Below are positions 24,722 through 34,192 of a DNA stretch of 64,000 nucleotides, in pieces; position 1 is the stretch's first letter; every line of letters begins with the position of its first letter. Source of the stretch: Cryobacterium levicorallinum (GTDB lineage Bacteria; Actinomycetota; Actinomycetes; Actinomycetales; Microbacteriaceae); the NCBI RefSeq assembly GCF_004402405.1, contig NZ_SOFE01000023.1:308297-372296 (forward strand), read 5' to 3'. A program made the translations under genes and the position numbers. The notes under the pieces were generated by a model that had not been told where the DNA came from, made no database searches, and saw only the letters and a program-made list of their open reading frames with translations.

Positions 24722-25480
24722 TCAGCCGGGGAACCTGGCGGCGAGGGCGGCCGCACCGAGGATGCCGGCGTTGTTGCGGTGCACGGCCGGGATAATCCTG
24801 GTTTTCAGGCGCAGAAGCGGCAGAAAGTCCTCGTGATGTTTGGAGACGCCGCCGCCGACGATGAACAGGTCGGGAGTGAACAACAGTTCCAGGGTTGTGT
24901 AGTACTTCTGCAGGCGTGACGCCCACTTGTCCCAGCTGAGGTTCTCGCGTTCCTTGGCCGAGTACGCCGCCCGGGTCTCATAGTCGTGACCGTCGATTTG
25001 CAGGTGGCCGAGTTCCGTGTTCGGAACCAGCACACCGTCATTGAGCAGCGCCGAACCGATTCCGGTGCCGAGCGTGGTTAGCAGCACGACGCCGGCAACG
25101 TCCCTCGCCGCCCCGAACTGCGCTTCGGCGTATCCCGCGGCATCCGCGTCGTTGATGAAGTGGATGGGGAGCCCCAGGCTCTTTTCGAACAATGCCTCAG
25201 CGGCCAGGCCGATCCACTTCGACGACACGTTCGCCGCCGACATGGTGTGCCCGTTCTTGACAACCGCGGGAAAACAGATGCCGACCGGCAGGTCGCCGAC
25301 TCCCTGGGACACCGTCCCGAGCAGCGTGCGCGTGGTTTCAATGATGTCCTGCGGTCGGCCGCCCTTGGGTGTCGGCAGCTTCACCCGCTCCGAGAGCAGG
25401 TCACCGGTCGACAGATCGACGACGGCTCCCTTGATTCCGGTGCCACCGATGTCGATGCCGATTGCCGTCGTTGCAGTCAT
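24722..25480 (-). CDS. ppgK: Polyphosphate glucokinase
   Basis: This enzyme phosphorylates glucose with polyphosphate or ATP and is typical of actinobacteria. The 252-residue ROK-fold protein shows the phosphate-binding DIGGTGIKGAVV (residues 9-20), the catalytic aspartate in FINDADAAG, the second phosphate loop TTLGTGIGSA, and NTELGHL, the shortened ROK sugar/zinc motif found in PpgK. The tail RLQKYYTTLELLFTPDLFIVGGGVSK is also typical. The ATG is at 25480. It lies 29 bases downstream of map and may be in the same leftward transcript. Confidence 0.95.
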   Translation of the reverse strand: MTATTAIGIDIGGTGIKGAVVDLSTGDLLSERVKLPTPKGGRPQDIIETTRTLLGTVSQGVGDLPVGICFPAVVKNGHTMSAANVSSKWIGLAAEALFEKSLGLPIHFINDADAAGYAEAQFGAARDVAGVVLLTTLGTGIGSALLNDGVLVPNTELGHLQIDGHDYETRAAYSAKERENLSWDKWASRLQKYYTTLELLFTPDLFIVGGGVSKHHEDFLPLLRLKTRIIPAVHRNNAGILGAAALAARFPG

Positions 25481-25509
25481 GAAGTGAACCTATCTGGTCG
25501 AAAGAGCGG

Positions 25510-26373
25510 TCAGGGCAGGGTCAGAATTTCGGCGCCCCGTTCGGTCACCACGATGGTGTGTTCGAACTGCGCCGTGATGCTGCGGTCGCGGGTGAGGACC
25601 GTCCAGTCGTCATCCCAGATGTCCCAGTCGCTCGTGCCGAGGGTGAGCATCGGCTCAATGGTGAAGACCATGCCGACCTCCATCACGGTGTCGTACTGCG
25701 GGGCGTCATAGTGCGGAATGATCAGGCCGGAGTGGAAGGCTTCGCCGACGCCGTGCCCGGTGTAGTCGCGCACCACGCCGTAGTTGAACCGTTTCGCATA
25801 GGACTCGATCGTGCGGCCGATCACATTGACCTGCCGGCCGGGGGCGACGGCCTTGATGCCGCGGGCCAGTGCCTCGCGAGTGCGCTCGACCAACAGGGTG
25901 ACCTCTTCGCAGGCTTCGCCGACGATGAAGGTGACGTTGGTATCGCCGTGCACGCCATTCTTGAAGGCGGTGATGTCGATGTTCACGATGTCACCGTTTT
26001 CGAGCACGGTGTTATCGGGGATTCCGTGGCAGATGACCTCGTTCACCGAACTGCACAGCGACTTCGGGTAGCCGCGGTAGCCGAGCGTCGAGGGGTAGGC
26101 GTCGTTGGCGACCATGTAGTCGTGACCGATTTGGTCGAGTTCCTCGGTCGTCACGCCGGGAACGATTGCCCGGCCGACAGCGGCAATGGCCTCGGCGGCG
26201 ATGCGGCCCGACTCACGAATGAGCTCGATCTTCTCGGCCGAGTAAACGTCGGAGCCGGTGAACGGGCTCGGGCCGGTCTTGCCGACGTACTCCGGGCGAA
26301 CGATCTGGGAGGGAACGGAACGGGTCGATGACACCGTTCCCGGGATGAGGTGACCGATTGAATCCTTAGGCAT
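25510..26373 (-). CDS. map: Methionine aminopeptidase, type I
   Basis: The enzyme removes the initiator methionine from nascent proteins. The 287-residue protein carries an N-terminal extension of about 40 residues ([18 protein letters not shown]), as in actinobacterial MetAP1c. The five metal ligands are in [19 protein letters not shown] (two Asp), GHGVGEAFH (His), FTIEPM (Glu) and QFEHTIVV (Glu). The ATG at 26373 begins only 12 bases from the divergent ATG at 26386, so at least one of the two messages must have a very short or absent leader, and the promoters must lie inside the opposite coding regions. Confidence 0.95.
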   Translation of the reverse strand: MPKDSIGHLIPGTVSSTRSVPSQIVRPEYVGKTGPSPFTGSDVYSAEKIELIRESGRIAAEAIAAVGRAIVPGVTTEELDQIGHDYMVANDAYPSTLGYRGYPKSLCSSVNEVICHGIPDNTVLENGDIVNIDITAFKNGVHGDTNVTFIVGEACEEVTLLVERTREALARGIKAVAPGRQVNVIGRTIESYAKRFNYGVVRDYTGHGVGEAFHSGLIIPHYDAPQYDTVMEVGMVFTIEPMLTLGTSDWDIWDDDWTVLTRDRSITAQFEHTIVVTERGAEILTLP

Positions 26374-26385
26374 AGGATCAAGCTT

Positions 26386-26574
26386 ATGGCCGAGGACAAA
26401 GAACACGCATTCTGGTACAACATGCGCACCGGCGAGGTCGAGCACGGCCTGCAGTCGACGTCGCTGGATCGGGTCGGTCCGTTCAATACCCGCGAGGACG
26501 CCTCCCACGCCCTGGAGAAGCTGCGGGCGAACAGCGCCAAGTGGTCTGAGGACGACGCGCGAGACGCTCGCTAA
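26386..26574 (+). CDS. Small SPOR-like actinobacterial protein
   Basis: This 62-residue acidic protein resembles short proteins annotated as SPOR domain-containing in Microbacteriaceae. The aromatic [13 protein letters not shown] start and [18 protein letters not shown] helix are typical. It has no signal peptide or membrane segment, so it is probably cytoplasmic. It has no upstream ribosome-binding site and sits 12 bases from the divergent map start, which suggests a leaderless message. Function unknown. Confidence 0.8.
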   Translation: MAEDKEHAFWYNMRTGEVEHGLQSTSLDRVGPFNTREDASHALEKLRANSAKWSEDDARDAR

Positions 26575-26589
26575 CGGCCCGAAGGCGCG

Positions 26590-27471
26590 TTACTCATAGC
26601 TGTGCTCTGGAGCCGGGTAGGCGCCGGAGGCGACATCGGCGGTGAACCGTTGCACGGCATCCGTTAGCACCGCTCGCACGTCAGCATACTGGCGCACAAA
26701 TTTTGGTACCCGGCCGCTGGTCATGCCGGCGAAATCGGTCCAGACCAGCAATTGACCGTCAACGGATGGTCCGGCACCGACCCCGATAGTCGGGATCGAC
26801 AGGCGTTCGGTCACCTGGGCAGCGACCGAGGCCGGGACCATTTCGAGGACCACGGCAAAGGCACCGGCCTCCTGAACGGCGAGGGCGTCGATAATGAGTG
26901 CTTCGGCCGCTTCGCCGCGGCCCTGGATAATGTGACCGCCAAGCCCGTGCTCGCTCTGCGGGGTGAAGCCGATATGCCCCATCACCGGGATGCCGGCCGA
27001 CACGATGCGCCGAATCTGTTTGTGGCTGCGCTCCCCACCCTCCAGCTTCACCGCGTGCGCCTGGGATTCCTTCATGAACCGCACAGCCGTGGCCAGGGCC
27101 TGATCCGGACCGCTCTCGTAGGACCCGAACGGCAGGTCCGCGACGACGAGCGCGCGGCTGACCGCGCGCGCCACGGCGCGGGTCAGCGGAATGAGCTCGT
27201 CAACGGTGACCGGCAGGGTGGTCTCGTAACCGAAGACGTTGTTGCCGGCCGAATCACCGACCAGGAGAAAGTCGATACCGGCCTCATCAAAAATCTGTGC
27301 GGTGAGCATGTCGTAGCTGGTCAGGCCGGTAATCGGGATGCCTTGCAGCTTCGCGGTCTGGAAATGTCTGGTGCGTACCCGCTTGGGGCCCTCGGGAGCG
27401 TGTCCATACGGCTGCTGAACCGGGACATCGGCGGGAGGGACTATGGGCTCTGGCACTGTCAACTCTGGCAT
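26590..27471 (-). CDS. panB: 3-methyl-2-oxobutanoate hydroxymethyltransferase
   Basis: PanB adds a hydroxymethyl group from methylene-tetrahydrofolate to ketoisovalerate, the first step of pantothenate synthesis. The 293-residue protein has a proline-rich N-terminal extension of about 38 residues before the barrel. Metal and substrate residues are in LLVGDSAGNNVFGYETTLPV, VADLPFGSYE, AVKLEGGE and GHIGFTPQ, and the C-terminal GVGAGPSVDGQLLVWTD matches the family. It is convergent with the SPOR-like gene (15-base gap) and divergent from glnA2. The panB-glnA2-glnE-glnA1 neighbourhood is conserved in actinobacteria. Confidence 0.95.
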   Translation of the reverse strand: MPELTVPEPIVPPADVPVQQPYGHAPEGPKRVRTRHFQTAKLQGIPITGLTSYDMLTAQIFDEAGIDFLLVGDSAGNNVFGYETTLPVTVDELIPLTRAVARAVSRALVVADLPFGSYESGPDQALATAVRFMKESQAHAVKLEGGERSHKQIRRIVSAGIPVMGHIGFTPQSEHGLGGHIIQGRGEAAEALIIDALAVQEAGAFAVVLEMVPASVAAQVTERLSIPTIGVGAGPSVDGQLLVWTDFAGMTSGRVPKFVRQYADVRAVLTDAVQRFTADVASGAYPAPEHSYE

Positions 27472-27502
27472 GCGACAAGTTTAGTCAGGCAAGCAATCGT
27501 CC

Positions 27503-27530
27503 TTGGAGCCAGTAGCCTAGGCAGTAGTTA
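27503..27530 (+). promoter_or_regulatory. Candidate promoter of glnA2
   Basis: TTGGAG (27503-27508) and TAGTTA (27525-27530) with a 16-base spacer lie 30 bases before the glnA2 start. The match is moderate. Confidence 0.3.
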
Positions 27531-27560
27531 TTAAAGTTGGAGCAATCAGAAAGAGCGTGA

Positions 27561-28898
27561 ATGGACAAGCAGCGCGACTTCGTTCTTCGGACCATCGAGG
27601 AGCGAGGAATCAAGTTCGTTCGACTCTGGTTCACCGATGTCGTCGGCACCCTGAAATCGGTCGCCATCGCGCCCGCCGAGGTTGAAGGTGCCTTCAACGA
27701 AGGCCTCGGTTTCGATGGCTCGGCCATCGAAGGTCTCACCCGTTCTTTCGAAGCGGATGTCTTGGCTCACCCGGATCCCACCACGTTCCAGATTCTGCCG
27801 TGGCGCGGCGAGGTCGACCCGACCGCCCGCATGTTCTGCGACATCACCACGCCCGACGGGCAGCCCGCCGTGGCCGACCCGCGCAACGTGCTCAAGCGCA
27901 CCCTGGCCAAGGCAGCCGACCGCGGCTTCACGTTTTACACCCACCCCGAGGTGGAGTTCTACCTGCTCAAGTCCTCGAAGTACGGCAAGAACGGGCCGAT
28001 CCCGGTCGACTCGGCGGGCTACTTCGACAACGTTCCCGGCGGCACCGCGCACGACTTCCGTCGCCGGTCCGTGCGCATGCTCGAAGACCTGGGTATCTCG
28101 GTGGAGTTCAGCCACCACGAAGCGGGACCCGGCCAGAATGAGATCGACCTGCGGTACGCCGATGCGCTGACCACCGCCGATAACATCATGACCTTCCGCA
28201 CCGTGGTCAAGGAAGTCGCCATTGAGCAGGGCGTTTACGCGACATTCATGCCCAAGCCCATGTCTGAGCACCCCGGATCCGGCATGCACACCCACATGTC
28301 GTTGTTTGAGGGCGACGCGAATGCGTTCTACGAGGCTGGTGCCAAGTACCAGCTGTCCAAGATCGGCCGCCAATTCATCGCCGGACTGCTGAAGCACGCG
28401 CCGGAGATCACCGCGGTGACCAACCAGTTCGTCAACTCCTACAAGCGGCTGTGGGGCGGCGACGAGGCCCCGAGCTTTGTCTGCTGGGGCCACAACAACC
28501 GTTCGGCCCTCGTGCGAGTACCGCTGTACAAGCCGAACAAGGGCCAGAGCGCTCGCGTCGAGTACCGCGCGATCGACTCAGCGGCCAACCCCTACCTTGC
28601 CTACTCGCTCATGCTGGCTGCCGGCCTCAAGGGCATCGAGGAGGGCTACGAGTTGCCGCCCGAAGCCGAGGACAACGTCTGGAGCCTGAGCGACACGGAG
28701 CGCCGTGCCCTCGGCTACACTCAGCTGCCGGCGAGCCTGGACCATGCCATTCAGTTCATGGAGGAGTCCGAACTCGTCGCGGAGACGCTCGGGGAACAGG
28801 TCTTCAACTACGTCCTGCTGAACAAGCGCCAGGAATGGCGCGACTACCGGTCGCAGGTCACTCCGTTCGAGCTGCAGAAAAATCTGGAGATGCTCTAA
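27561..28898 (+). CDS. glnA2: Glutamine synthetase, GlnA2 type
   Basis: A 445-residue type I glutamine synthetase of the second actinobacterial kind. It shows the FDGSAIEG latch, metal ligands HPEVEFYLL and GPGQNEIDL, the HTHMSLF ATP/Mg region, NRSALVRVP and the flap KGQSARVEYR. The region corresponding to the adenylylation site reads GYELPPEAEDN instead of NLYxLPP, and GlnA2 proteins are regarded as not being the main assimilatory enzyme. The gene is followed 37 bases later by glnE in the same direction, matching the mycobacterial order. No GlnR-type box is seen upstream. Confidence 0.93.
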   Translation: MDKQRDFVLRTIEERGIKFVRLWFTDVVGTLKSVAIAPAEVEGAFNEGLGFDGSAIEGLTRSFEADVLAHPDPTTFQILPWRGEVDPTARMFCDITTPDGQPAVADPRNVLKRTLAKAADRGFTFYTHPEVEFYLLKSSKYGKNGPIPVDSAGYFDNVPGGTAHDFRRRSVRMLEDLGISVEFSHHEAGPGQNEIDLRYADALTTADNIMTFRTVVKEVAIEQGVYATFMPKPMSEHPGSGMHTHMSLFEGDANAFYEAGAKYQLSKIGRQFIAGLLKHAPEITAVTNQFVNSYKRLWGGDEAPSFVCWGHNNRSALVRVPLYKPNKGQSARVEYRAIDSAANPYLAYSLMLAAGLKGIEEGYELPPEAEDNVWSLSDTERRALGYTQLPASLDHAIQFMEESELVAETLGEQVFNYVLLNKRQEWRDYRSQVTPFELQKNLEML

Positions 28899-28935
28899 CT
28901 CGCAACCCTGTCGATGATCGAAGGAATCACCCGCG

Positions 28936-31900
28936 ATGGAGCGTTCGTATTTAACACTGACCGAGCTTGTTCGGGTCGGGTTCGTGGACCTCACAGAGGT
29001 GCGCGGTCGGCTCGACGAGGTCGAGCGCCTCGGTGCGAGCAGCCCACACAGCGCGTCCGAGGCGACCGACCGGTTGACCGACACGCACCAGCTGCTTCCG
29101 CTCCTGACGAAAACGGCCAGTCCGGATGCTGCGCTGGTCGCGCTGGTCGCGCTGCTCCGGCAGGGATCCGCTGAACTGTTCCACCTGCTGCAGTCGTGCG
29201 CTGCGGCCGGGCGTCTGCTCCGGGTTCTCGGGGCGTCGAGTGGCCTCGCCGAATTCTTCCTGCGACACCCGAACGAATTGTCCGTCCTCAAGGTACCGCT
29301 GGCCGTGCTGCCCAGCGTCGATGACCTGGTGCGCGACCTGTTGGACTCGGTGGGCGCGAGCGACGGATTCTCCCGCCTGGTGGACGAGGAGGCCTGGATC
29401 GCCCTTCGGGTGCGATACCGCCGCCGGCTAGCACAACTTGCGGCCTTCGACCTCGAACAAGATGACCCCGTGGCCGGGCTCGACGGCGTGGCCCGCACCC
29501 TGTCCGACCTCGCGACGGCGGCTCTCGAGGCCGCCCTCGCTGTCGCGCGCACCATGTGCAGCGGCGAGTCGGCCGGCCGCGGCGTGTTCCCCACCGAACA
29601 GGTGCGCGCGACCCGGCTGGCGATTATCGGTATGGGCAAGGCCGGCGCGAGTGAACTCAACTACGTCAGTGATGTCGATGTCATCTTCGTCGCCGACGGT
29701 GATCACACGGTCGGGCTGGAAAGCTCCCGCGCCGTCGAAATAGCGACCCGGCTGGCCGTACTCATCATGCGTGCACTCAACGAGTCCGCTGTCGAACCGG
29801 AACTCTGGGAGGTCGATCCCAACCTGCGCCCGGAGGGCAAGAGCGGTGCGCTCGTGCGTTCGATCGAATCCCACCTCGCCTACTACGATCGCTGGGCCAA
29901 GAGTTGGGAGTTCCAGGCCCTGCTCAAGGCGCGCACGCTCGCGGGGGACCGCGAGCTCGGGGGACGCTACATCGACGCCGTCACACCCAAGGTCTGGAAC
30001 AGCGCCAGCCGCGAGAATTTCGTCGAGTCCGTGCAGCGGATGCGGGAACGCGTCACCGACAATATCCCCGACGATGAGGTCGATGTGCAGCTCAAGCTCG
30101 GGCCGGGAGGCCTGCGCGATATCGAATTCACGGTGCAGCTGCTGCAGCTCGTGCACGGCCAGACTGATCCGGAGGTGCGCCAAGCCGGCACCCTCCCCGC
30201 CCTGACCGCACTGGCCACGGCCGGCTACGTCGGGCGGGCCGAAGCGACCGAATTCGCCCAGGACTACCGCGTGCTGCGCCTGATGGAGCACCGGCTGCAG
30301 CTGCAGAAGCTGCGCCGCACCCACCTGGTCCCCCGGGACGAGGCGAACCTGCGGGTGCTGGCCCGGTCGACCGGTCTGGCGACGAGCGCTGCGGGGCTGA
30401 CCATCCGCTGGTCAGAGACCAAGCAACGCGTGCGCGGCCTGCACGAGCGGTTGTTTTACCGTCCGCTGCTCTCGGCGGTTGCCTCACTGCCGGCCGAGGG
30501 TCTGAATCTGACCAGTGCGCAGGCCGAGGCTCGGCTGGCCGCGATTGGTTTCCTTAACACCAAGGGCGCCCTCGCCCACATCGCGGCGCTCTCGGGTGGG
30601 GTCTCACGACGCGCGGCAATTCAGCGTCATCTGCTGCCCGTCCTGCTGCAGTGGCTGTCCCAGGGGGCTGACCCCGACTATGGCTTTCTCGCGTTTCGGC
30701 GGCTCAGCGACAACCTTGGCTCGACCTACTGGTTCCTGCGCATGTTGCGCGACTCGTCCGGCGCTGCGGAGCGACTCACCCGCGTGCTGTCCGGCAGCCG
30801 CTACATCGGGGAACTGCTCGAGAAGATCCCCGAAGCGGTGGCCTGGTTGGAAGACGAGGACGACCTGCAGCCTCGTCCACTCAGGGCCCTGCGGGACGAA
30901 ACACGCGCGGTACTCGGCCGACACGAAAGTGCGGATGCCGCTAGCACCATCCTTCGGGCGGCGCGCCGGCGCGAGATGCTCCGCCTGGCCTTCGCCTCGC
31001 TCCTCGGCCAGATCAACCTCGACCAACTGGGTCAGGGCCTCACCGATGTCAATGCGACCTATATCCAAGGAGTGATCGCGGCCATTCGCGGCGGCGAACT
31101 CAGCGATTCGGCTGAGAGCCCAGCATCAGCTTCTCCCGATGGCATTGAATTTGCGGTTGTCGGAATGGGCCGCTTCGGTGGTGCTGAACTCGGTTTCGGC
31201 TCCGACGCCGATGTCATGTATGTCTTTCGTGCCGGCACCCTTGAGGGTGAAGCCGCCAACGAGCGTGCCAGGTTTATCGTTCGTGAACTCAACCGGCTGA
31301 GCGATGACGCCCGCCTGCCGTTGGATCTGGACATCGGCCTGCGCCCGGAGGGCAGCAATGGGCCGGTGGTGCGGTCGCTTGAGTCGTACCAGGCCTACTA
31401 CCGGCGCTGGTCGCTCACCTGGGAAGCCCAGGCGCTGCTGCGCGGCCGCGGAGTCGCCGGGGATGCCGCTCTGCTGCGCGACTTCGAGGCCGTGGCCGCC
31501 GAGGTGCGGTATCCGAGCAATATCAGCGAGCAGGCCGTGCGTGAGGTCCGCCGCATCAAAGCGCGGGTCGAGAACGAGCGTCTGCCGCAGGGAGCCGACT
31601 CGAACCGGCACCTCAAGCTGGGGCGCGGGTCGCTCAGCGACGTCGAATGGCTCGTGCAATTGCTGCAACTGCAGCACGCCGCGGCCATTCCCGCGCTCCG
31701 CACGACGTCGACTCTGCACGCCCTGACCGAGGCAGTGACTGCGGGTTTGATTCCGGCAGCGGATGCCGCGGTCTTGCGCAGCGCCTGGGTCTTCGCGTCC
31801 CGCGCGCGCTCGGCCATCACCCTGTGGACCAATCACACCTCGAACGTGCTCCCGACGGATCGCGCAGCCCTCGAAGGCATCGCCCGCGTGATGGAATACC

Positions 31901-32019
31901 CACCGGGGTCGGGCAATCAGCTGGAAGACGACTACCTCGCCGTCACGCGGCGCGCCCGCGCCGTGTTTGAGCGTTTGTTCTATGGCCCGGTGGAGCGCCC
32001 GGGCCCGACGGCCGGCTGA
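28936..32019 (+). CDS. glnE: Glutamine synthetase adenylyltransferase/deadenylyltransferase
   Basis: GlnE switches GlnA1 off and on by adding or removing AMP on its tyrosine. The 1027-residue protein has two nucleotidyltransferase domains. The first has GMGKAGASELNYVSDVDVIFV near residue 232 (deadenylylation half), split as GMGKAGASELNY and SDVDVIFV. The second has GMGRFGGAELGFGSDADVMYV near residue 742 (adenylylation half), split as GMGRFGGAEL and SDADVMYV. Each is followed by an EVDPNLRPEGKSG-like or DIGLRPEGSNG stretch. The target GlnA1 is encoded next door and convergent. The gene is likely co-transcribed with glnA2. Confidence 0.96.
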   Translation: MERSYLTLTELVRVGFVDLTEVRGRLDEVERLGASSPHSASEATDRLTDTHQLLPLLTKTASPDAALVALVALLRQGSAELFHLLQSCAAAGRLLRVLGASSGLAEFFLRHPNELSVLKVPLAVLPSVDDLVRDLLDSVGASDGFSRLVDEEAWIALRVRYRRRLAQLAAFDLEQDDPVAGLDGVARTLSDLATAALEAALAVARTMCSGESAGRGVFPTEQVRATRLAIIGMGKAGASELNYVSDVDVIFVADGDHTVGLESSRAVEIATRLAVLIMRALNESAVEPELWEVDPNLRPEGKSGALVRSIESHLAYYDRWAKSWEFQALLKARTLAGDRELGGRYIDAVTPKVWNSASRENFVESVQRMRERVTDNIPDDEVDVQLKLGPGGLRDIEFTVQLLQLVHGQTDPEVRQAGTLPALTALATAGYVGRAEATEFAQDYRVLRLMEHRLQLQKLRRTHLVPRDEANLRVLARSTGLATSAAGLTIRWSETKQRVRGLHERLFYRPLLSAVASLPAEGLNLTSAQAEARLAAIGFLNTKGALAHIAALSGGVSRRAAIQRHLLPVLLQWLSQGADPDYGFLAFRRLSDNLGSTYWFLRMLRDSSGAAERLTRVLSGSRYIGELLEKIPEAVAWLEDEDDLQPRPLRALRDETRAVLGRHESADAASTILRAARRREMLRLAFASLLGQINLDQLGQGLTDVNATYIQGVIAAIRGGELSDSAESPASASPDGIEFAVVGMGRFGGAELGFGSDADVMYVFRAGTLEGEAANERARFIVRELNRLSDDARLPLDLDIGLRPEGSNGPVVRSLESYQAYYRRWSLTWEAQALLRGRGVAGDAALLRDFEAVAAEVRYPSNISEQAVREVRRIKARVENERLPQGADSNRHLKLGRGSLSDVEWLVQLLQLQHAAAIPALRTTSTLHALTEAVTAGLIPAADAAVLRSAWVFASRARSAITLWTNHTSNVLPTDRAALEGIARVMEYPPGSGNQLEDDYLAVTRRARAVFERLFYGPVERPGPTAG

Positions 32020-32042
32020 GCCTGCGCGGGGACGTCAGCTAC

Positions 32043-32080
32043 GAGGAAAGGACCGCATCCGAGGATGCGGTCCTTTCCTC
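32043..32080. terminator. Bidirectional terminator between glnE and glnA1
   Basis: A perfect 18-bp stem (32043-32060 with 32063-32080) with a minimal loop lies between convergent genes. Leftward and rightward read-outs are equally structured. Confidence 0.9.
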
Positions 32081-32091
32081 ACACGTTGGGC

Positions 32092-33516
32092 TTAGACGCC
32101 GTAGTAGAGCTCGAACTCGAATGGGTGCGGGCGCTGAGCGAGCGGCTTGATCTCGTTTTCGCGCTTGTACTCGATCCAGGTCTCGATCAACTCAGGGGTG
32201 AAGACGTTTCCTGCCAGCAGAAAGTCGTGGTCCGCTTCGAGGGCCTGCAGGGCTTCTTCGAGCGAAGCCGGAACCTGGGGGATGTTCTTGGCTTCTTCGG
32301 GCGGCAGCTCGTAGAGGTCCTTGTCGACGGGCTCGTGCGGTTCGGTGCGGTTCTTGATCCCGTCGAGGCCGGCCATGAGCTGCGCGGCGAACGCGAGGTA
32401 CGGGTTGCCGGAGGCATCGGGTGCACGGAACTCGAGGCGCTTGGCCTTCGGGTTGGTGCCGGTGATCGGGATGCGGATGGACGCTGACCGGTTGCCGGCC
32501 GAGTAGACCAGGTTGACCGGTGCTTCGAAGCCGGGAACGAGGCGGTGGTAGGAGTTCACCGTCGGGTTCGTGAACGCGAGCACTGCCGGAGCGTGCTTTA
32601 GCAGGCCTCCGATGTACCAGCGGGCCACATCGGAGAGTCCGCCATAGCCGGCCTCATCGTAGAACAGCGGCTTGCCGTCGGCCCAGAGAGACTGGTGGGT
32701 GTGCATGCCAGAGCCATTGTCGCCGAACAACGGCTTGGGCATGAAGGTCGCCGTCTTGCCCCAGTCGTGCGCGGTGTTCTTGACGATGTACTTGAACTTG
32801 AGCAGGTCATCGGCCGCGTGCACCATGGTGTCGAACTTGTAGTTGATCTCGCCCTGGCCGCCGGTGCCGACCTCGTGGTGGCTGCGTTCGAGGATGAGGC
32901 CGGCTTCGATCAGCTTGAGGCAGATGTCGTCGCGCATGTCGACGTGCTGGTCGACCGGGCTGACCGGAAAGTAGCCGCCCTTGAATGGCGTCTTGTTGGC
33001 GAGGTTTCCGCCTTCTTCTTTCTTGCCCGAGTTCCAGGCGCCTTCGCTGGAGTCGACGGAGTAGAAGCTGGTGTGCTGGTTAACTTCGTAACGCACGTCG
33101 TCGAAAATGTAGAACTCGGCTTCGGAGCCGAAGAATGCGGTGTCGCCGATGCCGGTGGAGGCGAGGTACTTCTCAGCCTTCTTAGCTACCTGGCGCGGGT
33201 CTTTGGAGTAGATCTCGCCGTTGCGCGGGTTGTAGATGTCAAACAGCATGATGAGCGTGCGCTCGGTGCGGAAGGCGTCGATGTATGCGGTCGACACGTC
33301 GGGGATGAGCTGCATGTCGGATTCGTGGATCGACGCGAAACCGCGGATCGACGAGCCATCGAACATCTGGCCAACGGTGAAGAATTCTTCATCAACGGTG
33401 GATGCCGGGATGTTGAAGTGCTGCTGCACACCGGGAAGATCGGTGAAACGGATGTCAAGGAACTTGACGTCCGTGTCTTTGATGAATTTGAGCACTTCTG
33501 ACGAATCGCGGAACAT
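32092..33516 (-). CDS. glnA: Glutamine synthetase, main assimilatory GlnA1
   Basis: This 474-residue type I-beta enzyme makes glutamine from glutamate and ammonia. It shows [12 protein letters not shown], metal and substrate motifs [10 protein letters not shown] and [16 protein letters not shown], the [12 protein letters not shown] loop, and NRSASIRIP. The adenylylation tyrosine is Y402 in [14 protein letters not shown], the target of GlnE. I chose the ATG at 33516 ([12 protein letters not shown]), with GGAG upstream. A four-half-site GlnR-type operator lies about 80-115 bases upstream of the start codon, so nitrogen control is both transcriptional and by adenylylation. Confidence 0.96.
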   Translation of the reverse strand: MFRDSSEVLKFIKDTDVKFLDIRFTDLPGVQQHFNIPASTVDEEFFTVGQMFDGSSIRGFASIHESDMQLIPDVSTAYIDAFRTERTLIMLFDIYNPRNGEIYSKDPRQVAKKAEKYLASTGIGDTAFFGSEAEFYIFDDVRYEVNQHTSFYSVDSSEGAWNSGKKEEGGNLANKTPFKGGYFPVSPVDQHVDMRDDICLKLIEAGLILERSHHEVGTGGQGEINYKFDTMVHAADDLLKFKYIVKNTAHDWGKTATFMPKPLFGDNGSGMHTHQSLWADGKPLFYDEAGYGGLSDVARWYIGGLLKHAPAVLAFTNPTVNSYHRLVPGFEAPVNLVYSAGNRSASIRIPITGTNPKAKRLEFRAPDASGNPYLAFAAQLMAGLDGIKNRTEPHEPVDKDLYELPPEEAKNIPQVPASLEEALQALEADHDFLLAGNVFTPELIETWIEYKRENEIKPLAQRPHPFEFELYYGV

Positions 33517-33594
33517 GCGGGTAAACTCCAGACGACGTGGGCGTGTAAATTGCCGAATCGGACACATCGGCTTTATTGAGATTAGTAGCGCTGC

Positions 33595-33632
33595 GTTACT
33601 TGTCCGTGACGCTTATGTTTCACACATGTTAC
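33595..33632 (-). promoter_or_regulatory. GlnR-type operator upstream of glnA1
   Basis: Read leftward, four half-sites GTAAC, GAAAC, GTCAC and GTAAC are each separated by exactly 6 bases (33632-33628, 33621-33617, 33610-33606, 33599-33595). This matches the actinobacterial GlnR arrangement gTnAC-n6-GaAAC-n6-gTnAC-n6-GaAAC, with one deviation in the last half-site. TACTAAT just downstream could be the -10 region. Confidence 0.75.
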
Positions 33633-33660
33633 AGGGGAGCCTGCTCGGTAGACTTATCGG

Positions 33661-34089
33661 GTGCCAGACTCCAGCTCCCGCCCGAACACTTTTGGTCCAG
33701 TGCCACCGAGCAAATGGCCGGGGGAGCGCCTCGGGCTACCCCAGCACGGGCCGAGTTCGATCGGTCGGCCTGGACGGCGAATTCTGGGCTTCGCCATCGA
33801 CTGGGCCATCGCGATCGCGGTGTCGGCGATCTTCTTCAACTACGATCCGGCCGCGAACCTAATCATCTTCGTCATCCTGCAGATCGTGTTTATTCCGACC
33901 ATCGGGGCCAGTATCGGCCACCGGCTCGTTGGCCTGCGGCTCATCTCCCTTCACGGCGGTTGGATCGGGCTGTGGCGGCCGGTGGTGCGCTCGCTGCTGC
34001 TCGGGATCGCGCTTCCCGCCTTGGTCTGGGATTCCGATCAGCGCGGCTTCCACGACAAGATCGCCGGAACGGCCCTCATTCGTCAGTAG
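33661..34089 (+). CDS. RDD family membrane protein
   Basis: This 142-residue protein has a soluble proline-rich N-terminus and three hydrophobic segments (about residues 41-58, 64-86 and 105-122). The RDD signature appears as RRILGFAIDWAIA, with Arg and Asp in the first segment and WDSDQRGFHDKIAGT near the end. Function of most RDD proteins is unknown; some act in ion or solute exchange. The start is the GTG at 33661. It is divergent from glnA1 and its upstream region overlaps the GlnR-type operator, so nitrogen-linked control is possible. Confidence 0.85.
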   Translation: MPDSSSRPNTFGPVPPSKWPGERLGLPQHGPSSIGRPGRRILGFAIDWAIAIAVSAIFFNYDPAANLIIFVILQIVFIPTIGASIGHRLVGLRLISLHGGWIGLWRPVVRSLLLGIALPALVWDSDQRGFHDKIAGTALIRQ

Positions 34090-34118
34090 CGGTCCGGTCT
34101 GTGCCGCACAGTCCGAAC

Positions 34119-34164
34119 AACCAAAAGAAGGGCCGCACGCGAAGCATGGGCCCTTCTTTTGGTT
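34119..34164. terminator. Bidirectional terminator between the RDD and DUF4191 genes
   Basis: A perfect 16-bp stem (34119-34134 with 34149-34164) with a 14-base loop; the arms contain AAAAG/CTTTT, so each direction ends in a T-rich arm. Confidence 0.8.
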
Positions 34165-34192
34165 CCCCGGAATCGGGTGAATCTGTCTGGAG

